A stretch of 64,000 nucleotides of DNA from Gemmataceae bacterium (lineage in GTDB: Bacteria > Planctomycetota > Planctomycetia > Gemmatales > Gemmataceae). The notes beneath the pieces are model-generated. The model had not been told where the DNA came from. It saw only the letters and a list, made by a program, of their open reading frames with translations, and ran no database searches. Every line of letters starts with the position of its first letter. The stretch's first letter is position 1. Positions 24,813 through 32,603 of this stretch are shown in pieces. Made by a program: the position numbers and the translations under genes. The stretch spans positions 757,226-821,225 of the forward strand of contig LR594585.1 of NCBI GenBank assembly GCA_901538445.1, written 5' to 3'.

Positions 24813-25358
24813 TCACCCCCGCAGCCGCTCGGCGCACGTGCGGTTGACGTACTGCACCAGCACCGCGGCGTGGGCGAGCGGTTGGCCCGGGTCGTTGATG
24901 TCGCCGTTGTCCGTGACGTCGTGGACGTGCTGGACGACGCCGGACAGGGCCGCCGAGATCAGACCGTCTATCACCTCCGGCGCGACGCGGTGCTCCAGCA
25001 CCCACTCGTAGGTCGGCACGTAGATCCGCCGGCGGGCCTCGACGGTCCCGAGGAGCTTCGCGCCGAAGCGGTGGCCGGACGGCTGGCCGCCCCGCTTCGC
25101 GCCGGGGCCGCGGAAGAACCGGGGGGCGGTGTCGCCGCGGATCACCTTCAGCCCCTGCCAGACCCCCTCGACCGTGTCCGACGTTGCCCCGGGCATCCCG
25201 GGAACGGGAATCCCGCCGTGGACCCACATCGGGCTGAGGGTGCAGAGCGGCTCCGGCGCGTAGCTGCTCACGTCGATCACGGTGGTGCCCGGGGGCAAGT
25301 TCTCGACGTGGTACCGCGGCACGAAGACGGCGCGGGCGAACGGCGGGCGGCGGGACAT
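24813..25358 (-). CDS. hypothetical protein, possibly DUF6939-like
   Basis: A 181-residue soluble protein. It opens with AVFVPRYHVENLPPGTTVID and contains SSYAPEPLCTLSPMWVHGGI followed by GMPGATSDTVEGVWQGLKVI. These read like a small nucleotide- or ligand-handling fold of the type found as single genes in actinobacteria and planctomycetes, but I cannot name the family with certainty. ATG at 25358 has GCGGAGG seven bases upstream. No signal peptide or membrane segment. It stands alone. Confidence 0.75.
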   Translation of the reverse strand: MSRRPPFARAVFVPRYHVENLPPGTTVIDVSSYAPEPLCTLSPMWVHGGIPVPGMPGATSDTVEGVWQGLKVIRGDTAPRFFRGPGAKRGGQPSGHRFGAKLLGTVEARRRIYVPTYEWVLEHRVAPEVIDGLISAALSGVVQHVHDVTDNGDINDPGQPLAHAAVLVQYVNRTCAERLRG

Positions 25359-25425
25359 GAAGCGGCCTCCGCGTGGCAGACACGCGGAGGCCGAGAAAAG
25401 TTCGGGGGGTCGGCCGCGCCCCGGG

Positions 25426-25686
25426 TCACCCGCGGCGGCGGGCGGCGCGGCGGGCGGCGACCGCGCCAAGGCCGACCAGCGCCCCGACCACGGCCGACGG
25501 CTCGGGCGTCACGGTGATGGGCGGCGGCGGCGGCGGCGGCGGCTCGGGCGGGGGCTCGGGCGGCGGCGGAACGATGGTCCGCGGCGGCGTGCCGTACCAG
25601 TAGAACGCCTCGACTGGCGCGGCGCACACCACCAGCGTGGTGAGCGCCATCGACCCGGCCCAGAAGATCGCACCTCGTCTTTCCAT
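25426..25686 (-). CDS. small exported protein with PEP-CTERM-like tail
   Basis: An 86-residue protein. Signal segment AIFWAGSMALTTLVVCAAPV, then FYWYGTPPRTI, a run of Pro/Glu (residues about 39-56), and a C-terminus TPEPSAVVGALVGLGAVAAR ending RRAARRRG. The order PEPS - hydrophobic helix - Arg cluster is that of a PEP-CTERM sorting signal, which an exosortase would process. No exosortase gene is in the window. ATG at 25686 follows GAGGAAATGG. The short Pro-Glu spacer suggests it is little more than an anchor and spacer. Confidence 0.7.
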   Translation of the reverse strand: MERRGAIFWAGSMALTTLVVCAAPVEAFYWYGTPPRTIVPPPPEPPPEPPPPPPPPITVTPEPSAVVGALVGLGAVAARRAARRRG

Positions 25687-25905
25687 TTCCTCAGTACCCC
25701 GCAGGGCGGCGGGTGATCCGTCGCCAAGGGCAGACTCATTCCACAACGGCCCCGGGGTGTCAACCGCGTCTTCCGCGGCCGGAAGCTGGGTAACCTGGGG
25801 CGGGGGCTCCGAAAATCCTCTCGGCAACGGTCCCAGAAAGTTTGCGGGTCGCACCGCCCGGCGACCGAAACAGGTGATGTCGCTGTTGTGCGCGAGGCGG
25901 TGCGT

Positions 25906-27771
25906 ATGAAACGGTTACGAGTCCAGCTCGTCGGGTTCGGGTGCTCGGTCCTCGCCGCGACAGCGGTCGGGGCCGACGACCCGTGGCGGTCCGCGAGTCC
26001 GCCCCCCAAGCCGGCACCGGTGCCGGCCGTCGTTGCGCCGGTCGCCCCGGTGGTGCCCGCTGCGGTGGTGCCCGTCCCGGCACCGCCCGCGCCTGGCGCG
26101 CCGCGGCCCGCTGCGGTGGTGCCCGTTCCCGCGCAGGTCGCGCCGGAGTGGCAGCCGATCGCCCCGCGGGTCGGCGTGGCGACGCCTGAGCCCCCCCGTG
26201 AGCTGCGGCCCGCACCCGCGGCGCAGCCGCCCGCCGCGGCGCGCGCCGAGCCGTCCGGGCCGGTGGCGCTGCCGCCGATCCCGACCGCGGCCGCCGATGA
26301 AACCACACGGCCGCGCGTCCCGCAAGACGAACCGCCGCGGATGCGGATCCCGGTCGCGCCGCCGGGTGAGTTCTTCGCCCCGCAGCCGCAACCGCAGATG
26401 CTCCCGCCCGACCCGCCCGGCGCGCCGCGGCAGGTGCTCCCGCAGCCCCAACCCCTGCCGCAGCCGCAACCGCAGCCCCACCCGGTGACCCCGGCAGCGG
26501 GCGACCCGGGCGAGTTGCCGGTCGCCCCGGCGGACCTGATGGTCCCGGCGGGGGTGCCGGTGCCCGGCCGGCACGGCACGTTCGGCTCCAAGCCGATCAA
26601 CATCTCGCGCGACTTCCCGACGTTCTTCGCCGACGGGGTCCGCGAGCGGGCCGGGCTCGCGGCCGGGGCCGGGTTCGACGCCCGGAACCGCGGGTTCGTG
26701 CAGGCCGAGTACCTCATGTGGTGGGCCACCCCGCTCGAGATCCCGCTGCTGGGGACCACGAACACGGCGGGCGGGCAGGGGTTCGTCGGCGAGCCCGGCA
26801 CGCAGCAGATCCTCGGCCCGGGGCAGATCATCGGGCCGTTCCGCAACGGGGTCCGGGTCCGCGGCGGCACGTGGCTCGGGGCCGGGTGCGGCATCGACGG
26901 GAGCTTCTTCTACCTCCCGCAGAAGTCCGCCGAGATCGTGCGGACCTCGGACCAGTTCCCGATCATCACCCGCCCCGTGTTCAGCCCGAACCCCGCACCG
27001 GGTGGCGGGGTGATCGGCAACACCGGCGAAGCGGTCACCGTGCCGGGCGTCCTCACGGGCTCCCTGTCGGCCCGCGCCGAGAGCGTGATCTACGGGTTCG
27101 ACGCCAACCTCCGCAAGTGCCTGCACACGTGCTGCGACTGGCACGCGGAGTGGTTCGTCGGGTACCGGAACGTGTCGATGGAGGAGTCGCTCTCGATCAC
27201 CGAGAACATCAACGTGGTCGGCACCGCCCCCGGGGTCGCCGTGCCGGACCCGCCGGGCACCGTCGTGTTCGTTCGGGACACGTTCGCCACGAACAACTAC
27301 TTCCACGGCGCGCAGATCGGCGGCCTGTACGAGCGGCAGTTCGGTCGGTTCACGATGTCCGGCCGCGCGTCGGTCGGGCTCGGCGTGACCCGCCAGGAGG
27401 TGAACATCGACGGGTTCCAGGTGCGGACCCGGCCGGGGATGCCCCCGATGTCGTTCACCGGCGGCGGCCTGCTCGCCGCCGGCCCGAACATCGGGAACTT
27501 CACCAACAACGAGTTCTCGGTGGTCTCGGAGCTGACCGTCAACGTCGGGTACCGGGTCACCCCGGCGCTCCGCGTGTACGCCGGGTACAACTTCCTGTAC
27601 TGGTCGAACGTGGTCCGCCCCGGGGACCAGATCGACGGCGTGGTGGACCTGACGTTCGTGCCCAACGGCCCGCCCGCGACCCCGTCGGGCCTGAACCGCC
27701 CGGCCGTGCCGTTCAAGCAATCGGACATGTTCATCAGCGGGGTGCAGTTCGGGGCCGAGTTCCGGTGGTGA
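25906..27771 (+). CDS. BBP7 family outer membrane beta-barrel protein
   Basis: A 621-residue outer-membrane protein. Signal peptide MKRLRVQLVGFGCSVLAATA. Residues about 25-220 form a Pro/Ala/Gln-rich linker with PVAPVVPAAVVPVP-type repeats. The barrel region starts at about 250 with GFVQAEYLMWWATPLEIPLL, the hallmark of the planctomycete BBP7 family, and has alternating strands with glycines and aromatics (GTWLGAGCGIDGSFFYLPQK; FVGYRNVSMEESLSITENIN; NNYFHGAQIGGLYERQFGRF). It ends in MFISGVQFGAEFRW with a terminal aromatic, as expected for BAM insertion. ATG at 25906 was chosen for the signal peptide; the GTG codons upstream add a non-signal stretch. Confidence 0.9.
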   Translation: MKRLRVQLVGFGCSVLAATAVGADDPWRSASPPPKPAPVPAVVAPVAPVVPAAVVPVPAPPAPGAPRPAAVVPVPAQVAPEWQPIAPRVGVATPEPPRELRPAPAAQPPAAARAEPSGPVALPPIPTAAADETTRPRVPQDEPPRMRIPVAPPGEFFAPQPQPQMLPPDPPGAPRQVLPQPQPLPQPQPQPHPVTPAAGDPGELPVAPADLMVPAGVPVPGRHGTFGSKPINISRDFPTFFADGVRERAGLAAGAGFDARNRGFVQAEYLMWWATPLEIPLLGTTNTAGGQGFVGEPGTQQILGPGQIIGPFRNGVRVRGGTWLGAGCGIDGSFFYLPQKSAEIVRTSDQFPIITRPVFSPNPAPGGGVIGNTGEAVTVPGVLTGSLSARAESVIYGFDANLRKCLHTCCDWHAEWFVGYRNVSMEESLSITENINVVGTAPGVAVPDPPGTVVFVRDTFATNNYFHGAQIGGLYERQFGRFTMSGRASVGLGVTRQEVNIDGFQVRTRPGMPPMSFTGGGLLAAGPNIGNFTNNEFSVVSELTVNVGYRVTPALRVYAGYNFLYWSNVVRPGDQIDGVVDLTFVPNGPPATPSGLNRPAVPFKQSDMFISGVQFGAEFRW

Positions 27772-27913
27772 CGCCCGCGGCGTCCCGGTCCCCCCGGACC
27801 GGGACGCGGCCCTTTGCGCCCGACACTTCTGCCAACGCCCCTCCCACGGCTCATATCCTGACACCACTTCTCCCCGGTTCGGGGTGTCCGGTGGGTCTGG
27901 TGGGGGCCTCTCA

Positions 27914-28927
27914 ATGCGCGTGCTGATTACCGGCGGGTACGGGTTCATCGGGGCGTGGATCGCCCGCAACCTCCTCGCCCGCGGCGACCAGGTCTGGGTG
28001 TTCGACCTCCGGGAGGACGCCCGCCGGCTGCGGCTCGTACTGCCCGAGAGCGAGGTCCAGAAGGTCACGTTCGTTCCCGGCGACGTCACCGACCTCGCCG
28101 CGCTCAAGAAGGCGATCGCCGACTTCAACATCACCCACGTCATCCACCTCGCCGGGCTCCAGGTGCCGACGTGCCGGGCCGACCCGATGCTCGGTGCGAA
28201 GGTGAACGTGCTCGGCACGCTCGCGGTGTTCGAGGCGGTCAAGGCCGCCGGCGACCAGGTGAAGCGGCTCGTGTACGCCAGCTCCGCGGCCGTGTTCGGC
28301 GGGCCGGACAAGTACCCGGCCGGCGCGCTCGGCGACGACGTGCTCCTGACCCCGAGCACGCACTACGGCATCTTCAAGTGCTGCAACGAGGGGAACGCCC
28401 GGATCTACTTCCAGGACAACGGCATCTCCAGCGTCGGGCTGCGGCCGTGGACCGTGTACGGCGTGGGCCGCGACCTGGGCATGACGAGTGAGCCGACGAA
28501 GGCGATCAAGGCCGTGCTCCTCGGCCGCCCGTACCACATCAACTTCGGCGGGTGGACCGACTTCCAGTACGTGGACGACGTGGCCAAGACGTTCGTTCAC
28601 AGCCTGGAGCGGCCGTACACCGGGGCGAAGAGCTACAACCTCCGCGGCGCGGTCGTCACCGTCGCCGACTTCGTCAAGGCGCTCTGCGAGGTCCTGCCCG
28701 ACGCGGCAAAGCTGGTCACCGTGGGCACGACGCAGATCGCCATCGCCTACGACCTGAGCGACGCGGGGATCGAGCGCGACCTCGGGCCGATGCCGAAGAC
28801 CCCGCTGGCGGCCGGCATCCGCGAGACGGTCGAGATCTTCGGGCAGCTCCACGCGGAGGGCCGGCTCGACACGAGCGACCTCGACGCCCCGAAGGCCGCC
28901 CCGGTTACCGTGGCCGACGAACCGTGA
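27914..28927 (+). CDS. NAD-dependent epimerase/dehydratase
   Basis: A 337-residue extended short-chain dehydrogenase. N-terminal GxxGxxG in MRVLITGGYGFIGAWIARNL, then the aspartate in WVFDLREDA, HVIHLAGLQVPTCRADP, YASSAAVFGGPDKYP, and the active-site Tyr-Lys in THYGIFKCCNEGN (YxxxK). The NADP/NAD choice is not clear. It would act on a nucleotide-sugar or related substrate; the family includes UDP-glucose 4-epimerase-like and nucleoside-diphosphate-sugar enzymes. ATG at 27914. It is followed by a strong terminator hairpin at 28966, so it is monocistronic. Confidence 0.9.
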   Translation: MRVLITGGYGFIGAWIARNLLARGDQVWVFDLREDARRLRLVLPESEVQKVTFVPGDVTDLAALKKAIADFNITHVIHLAGLQVPTCRADPMLGAKVNVLGTLAVFEAVKAAGDQVKRLVYASSAAVFGGPDKYPAGALGDDVLLTPSTHYGIFKCCNEGNARIYFQDNGISSVGLRPWTVYGVGRDLGMTSEPTKAIKAVLLGRPYHINFGGWTDFQYVDDVAKTFVHSLERPYTGAKSYNLRGAVVTVADFVKALCEVLPDAAKLVTVGTTQIAIAYDLSDAGIERDLGPMPKTPLAAGIRETVEIFGQLHAEGRLDTSDLDAPKAAPVTVADEP

Positions 28928-29236
28928 GCAGCCCCCCGCGGCCCCCAGAATCGCCCGAAACACTCAAGCCCGCGGGGTTTCCCCCGCGGGCTTTGTCACC
29001 GTTGCAACGAATGTAGGGCCGGTTTGTACGGATTCTGTGAAGCGGTAAGAGTTGCAACCCATTCCGCGGCACGACCGAGATTACACGTCGCGAATCGGAA
29101 CCCACGATCGCCTGGGATTTCCAGGGCGCGGCGCGATTTCGGAGCCGATTCGGCGCGAGTGGCACGGTCGCTGCTTAAGGGTAGATCACGAACGAACCAA
29201 ACCGAATACGAAACCGAAACCGCAAAGGATACAAAC
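28928..29236. other. 309-base gap: terminator, then leader without gene
   Basis: After the terminator no protein-like frame exists up to the ATG at 29237. The leader contains GCAAAGGATACAAAC just before the small gene; AGGA eleven bases upstream is a moderate ribosome site. No repeat of the palindromic families is present, which is rare for gaps in this window. Confidence 0.6.
28966..28993 (+). terminator. intrinsic terminator-like hairpin after the epimerase gene
   Basis: AAGCCCGCGGGG-TTTC-CCCCGCGGGCTT, 12 bp stem with a four-base loop, followed by TTTG. It lies 38 bases after the stop of the epimerase. Confidence 0.8.
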
Positions 29237-29458
29237 ATGACCCCGAACACCACCGCCGCCTCGGTTGCCGCCGCCGCCCAGACCGCCGCCACCAAGCCCG
29301 CCGCGATGACGAAGGACGAGGTCAAGAAGATGCTCCGCGACGCGGCCTTCGTGCTGAACCTGACTCGCCGGGTGAAGGCCGAGATCCTGGCCGAACGCCC
29401 CGCCACCAAGGGCACCGCTCGCAAGGTGCCCGACCTGACCGCCGGCCTCGGCGTGTGA
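29237..29458 (+). CDS. 73-residue basic alanine-rich protein
   Basis: MTPNTTAASVAAAAQTAATK is followed by a charged helix (MTKDEVKKMLRDAAFVLNLT) and a basic tail (RRVKAEILAERPATKGTARK). The AGGATACAAAC leader and the following terminator (29505-29535) frame it as an independent short transcript. I do not recognise a family; helical, soluble and basic, so a nucleoid or ribosome-associated role is possible but unproved. Confidence 0.7.
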   Translation: MTPNTTAASVAAAAQTAATKPAAMTKDEVKKMLRDAAFVLNLTRRVKAEILAERPATKGTARKVPDLTAGLGV

Positions 29459-29504
29459 CCGCTCCCCCTGTCCCCCCCCTCGGTTCCCCCACCCCCAAAA
29501 AGGA

Positions 29505-29535
29505 AAGACGCTCCGGATTCCCCCCGGAGCGTCTT
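29505..29535 (+). terminator. intrinsic terminator-like hairpin after the 73-residue gene
   Basis: AAGACGCTCCGG-ATTCCCC-CCGGAGCGTCTT, a perfect 12 bp stem, 46 bases after the stop. Preceded by AAAAAGG and followed by CGCGTTT. It could also serve the convergent 904-residue gene. Confidence 0.8.
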
Positions 29536-29560
29536 CGCGTTTACCCGCGGCCCGTGCCGC

Positions 29561-32275
29561 TCACCTCTGGGGCAGCCCGACCGGCGGAACGCCGATGCCG
29601 CCCCCCCCGATGCCACCGACACCGGCCCCGCCGCCGATCACGCCCCCCACGCCGCCCGGCCGGATGCCGCCCGGGGGTTGAGGGAAGCCGGGCGGTTGCT
29701 GGATGCCGCCCGGGAGTTGGGGGAACCCGGCGGGGGGCTTCACGCCGCCGGGCGGGACGATGCCGCCGCCCGGTTGCGGGAACCCCCCGATGCCGCCGCC
29801 CACGCCACCCGGGGCGGGGGCCGGGGTGCTGCCGAGGTCGTCCAACTTCAGCACGGCCCCGTTGTGGAACACGACGTACTCGCCGTCGGGCGAGATCAGG
29901 AAGGTGCCGCCCAGGTGCGCGTCCCCGGCCTTCTTCATCGACGCGACCTTCTTGTCGCCGAGGAACGTGTCCGACGTCTCGTACACGTCCACCCCGGTCC
30001 CGGTCGCGAGCGGGTGGTGCGAGGAGCAGACCAGGTGCTTTCCGTCCGGGGTGAACCCGACGTACCCGCTGTTCGACACGCCCGTCAGCCCGGACCGCAG
30101 CACCTCGGCCTTGTCGCCCTTCGCGTCGATCGCGTTCAACTCGCAGGCGCTGGCCGGGCCGCCGGGAGCGCCCCCGCCGAAGCCGCCCCCGCCCGCGACC
30201 GGCAGCGTGCTGGCGAGGACGCGGCCGTCCTTCGCGACGGCGACGTTGTACGCGGCCCTGGGCAGCGCCAGCGGCGGGGCGAGGGCCACCGTGGTCAGGT
30301 CGATGACCATGAGCGGGGGCACGGTCGGGCCGTTCGCGAGCCCGGTGACGAGCAGCTTTTGACCGTCCGGCGAGGCGACCATGTCCCACCCCGGGGTCGG
30401 CAGGTCGATGGTCTTCGTCACCTTGCGGTCGCCAGTGTTGACCTGGAGCACCTGCGACCGGGCCTTGCCGACCGTGGTGTTCGCGAGGACGAACAGCGAC
30501 TTCCTGTCGGCCGACAGGCAGATGTCGCGGATCACCTTGCTGACCGAGATCGTCGCGACCGGCTTCAGGTCGGTCTTCGCGTCGGGCTTGTCGCCGCGGA
30601 CCTGGGCCAGGTCGTAGACCGCGACGTCGCCCTGGTAGGCGTTCCGGTCGAACTGGTTGTTGCTCAGCATGGCCAGGCTCGCCGTCGGGCCGGACGCGGT
30701 GGTAACGTACAGCAGCCCCTTCTCGGCATCGACGGCCGCACGGGCGCCGACGCTCGCGATGTTGACGCTCCCGACGGGCTTGAAGTCCGGGTAGCTGTAC
30801 CGCTGGATCGCGCCGGCCTGCCGGACGCCCTGGACCGTGCGGAGGGTGACGGCGAGGAACTCCTTCTTCTCGGTGTCGAACGCCCCGGCGAAGAACGGGG
30901 TGGCGAGCTTCGCGTGGAGCTTGGCGACGATCTCCCCGTTCGGGGCCACGGGCGGCACCGGCGGGTTCGGGTTCGGCACCGGGGGTTGCGGGTTCGGGTT
31001 CGGAAGCGGCGGCTGGGGGTTGGGGTTGGTGACCGGGGGTTGCGGGTTGGGGTTCGGCTGCGGGAACGGGTTCTTCGGCGGCTGGCCGATGGCGACGCCG
31101 CCCGGGTCGGCCGACGGCTTCGTGATCTTCACCGACGCCATGAACTTCTGAATCTGGGGCTCTAGCGCGCCGCGGTTGTCGCCGGCCGCGCCGAACATGT
31201 GCATCTCGCGGCCGGCCAGGACGATCCGGATCACGCCGCCCTTGCTCTCGTGGCCGGGCATCCCGGACAGTTGCAGTTCCTTGCCCGGGAGGCCGTCCTG
31301 CTGGATGTCGGTCTTCGACGAGACGCGGATCACGTTCGCGCGGCCGAACCCGCCGAACCCGCCGCCCCGGGTCATGCCCTGCTCGGCTCCGTTTGCGGAG
31401 TCGTTCAACAACTTGGGCACCATGCTCTGGGGGATGCTCGCCGGGAGCGGCACCGTGGTGACGAAGAACGCGTAGTCCTTGGCCGGCCCCTCCAGCATTT
31501 GCAGTTGAACGTTGACGCCGCCGGGGCTCATCTCGTTCCGCTGGCTCGGCGCCCCGGGCATCTCGCACGCGAAGTTGCCGACCTTGACCGGCTGCCAGGT
31601 CGCGCTCGCGAGCGGGTTGCCGGCCAGCGGGTTCCCGACCGGTGCCACGTTCCCCGGGGTGGACGAACCGGAGGTGCCCGCGGTGTCGGGCTTCTTGTCG
31701 CCCATCAGGAGCCACGCGGCGACGCCGGCGATGGCGAGCAGCGCGGCGACGCCCCCGGCGATCAGCGCGACCGGCGGCCCGTCGGCCGCGCCGCCCTTTT
31801 TCTTCTTCGGCTTGGGGGCGTAGTCGTCCTCGTCGTCCTCGTCTGCTTCCTTCCAGGTGTCGCCCTTCTTCTTCGCGGCCGGCTTGCCGCCCTTGAAGCC
31901 CGCGGCGGTTGCGGCCGAGGCCGCGGCGACCGTCGCCTTCTTCACGGGCTCGCTCTTGGCCTTCGCCGGCGGCTCGTCGTCGGCGTCCTCACCGGGGTCG
32001 TCGAACACGGACTTCTTCGGCTTTGCCTTCGCCGGAGCGGGCGCGGCGGACTCGCGGACCGCGGCCGGGATCGGCTCGGCGTTCACCGTCGGCGTGAGCC
32101 CGGCCGGCGTCTCGCCGGACTTCGACGCCCACCCGAACGGCTTCTTCGCCGCCCCGGCCAGCGCTTCGACGGTCATTTGCGTGGCGCAGGTGGTGCAGCG
32201 GATCGTCTTGCCGACCAGTTCGTCGGGCACCTCGAATGCCGCGTGGCACCCGGGGCAGGTGAGTGGAATGGCCAT
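29561..32275 (-). CDS. zinc-ribbon / single-TM / beta-propeller protein
   Basis: A 904-residue protein typical of Planctomycetota. An N-terminal zinc ribbon has cysteines at 7, 10, 27 and 30 (CPGC and CTTC). A Lys/Glu/Asp-rich disordered stretch leads to one transmembrane helix (VALIAGGVAALLAIAGVAAW, about residue 190). A DUF-like domain (WQPVKVGNFACEMPGAPSQR) is followed by an NPNPQPP-rich linker. A seven-bladed-propeller-like YVTN/WD domain comes next (AVDAEKGLLYVTT; DICLSADRKSLFVL; VASPDGQKLLVTG; VGFTPDGKHLVCS; ISPDGEYVVF), and a Gly/Pro-rich tail ends the protein. ATG at 32275 with GAGGAG upstream. Probably membrane-anchored with an exposed propeller. Function unknown. Confidence 0.85.
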   Translation of the reverse strand: MAIPLTCPGCHAAFEVPDELVGKTIRCTTCATQMTVEALAGAAKKPFGWASKSGETPAGLTPTVNAEPIPAAVRESAAPAPAKAKPKKSVFDDPGEDADDEPPAKAKSEPVKKATVAAASAATAAGFKGGKPAAKKKGDTWKEADEDDEDDYAPKPKKKKGGAADGPPVALIAGGVAALLAIAGVAAWLLMGDKKPDTAGTSGSSTPGNVAPVGNPLAGNPLASATWQPVKVGNFACEMPGAPSQRNEMSPGGVNVQLQMLEGPAKDYAFFVTTVPLPASIPQSMVPKLLNDSANGAEQGMTRGGGFGGFGRANVIRVSSKTDIQQDGLPGKELQLSGMPGHESKGGVIRIVLAGREMHMFGAAGDNRGALEPQIQKFMASVKITKPSADPGGVAIGQPPKNPFPQPNPNPQPPVTNPNPQPPLPNPNPQPPVPNPNPPVPPVAPNGEIVAKLHAKLATPFFAGAFDTEKKEFLAVTLRTVQGVRQAGAIQRYSYPDFKPVGSVNIASVGARAAVDAEKGLLYVTTASGPTASLAMLSNNQFDRNAYQGDVAVYDLAQVRGDKPDAKTDLKPVATISVSKVIRDICLSADRKSLFVLANTTVGKARSQVLQVNTGDRKVTKTIDLPTPGWDMVASPDGQKLLVTGLANGPTVPPLMVIDLTTVALAPPLALPRAAYNVAVAKDGRVLASTLPVAGGGGFGGGAPGGPASACELNAIDAKGDKAEVLRSGLTGVSNSGYVGFTPDGKHLVCSSHHPLATGTGVDVYETSDTFLGDKKVASMKKAGDAHLGGTFLISPDGEYVVFHNGAVLKLDDLGSTPAPAPGGVGGGIGGFPQPGGGIVPPGGVKPPAGFPQLPGGIQQPPGFPQPPGGIRPGGVGGVIGGGAGVGGIGGGGIGVPPVGLPQR

Positions 32276-32517
32276 GAACTCCTCGGTTCGATCGTGGTCG
32301 TCGGTCGCCGTTCGGTGAAGAGGCCCGTGGGGGTCACGGGATGAGAGCAAGTATGGAACGCGACCGCGGGGCGAGCGTTGGCAAAAACCCACCCGCAAGC
32401 GTACCCCCGGGCGGCCCGCGTCGCAACGCTGTGCGGGTCGGGCTCACAATTCTTTCACCCCCGCGCCGGCGCGGGATTGCGGGCGGGGCAAGGAATTGCG
32501 GGGCGGGCGTGGCCTTT

Positions 32518-32588
32518 CCTGGGACCGCGGGCGTCCCGCCCGCTCTTTGGCAGCGCCCGGAAGCGGGCGGGACGCCCGCGGTCCCAGG
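32518..32588. repeat. 71-bp palindrome, GGGACCGCGGGCGTCCCGCCCGC family, copy 2
   Basis: CCTGGGACCGCGGGCGTCCC pairs with GGGACGCCCGCGGTCCCAGG; loop CTTTGGCAGCGCCCGG-like. Same arms as 9290-9360. The remainder of the 328-base gap (32276-32517) holds only short GC-rich direct repeats (GGGCGGGGCAAGGAATTGCG) and no gene. Confidence 0.92.
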
Positions 32589-32603
32589 AACGATCGACCC
32601 CCA

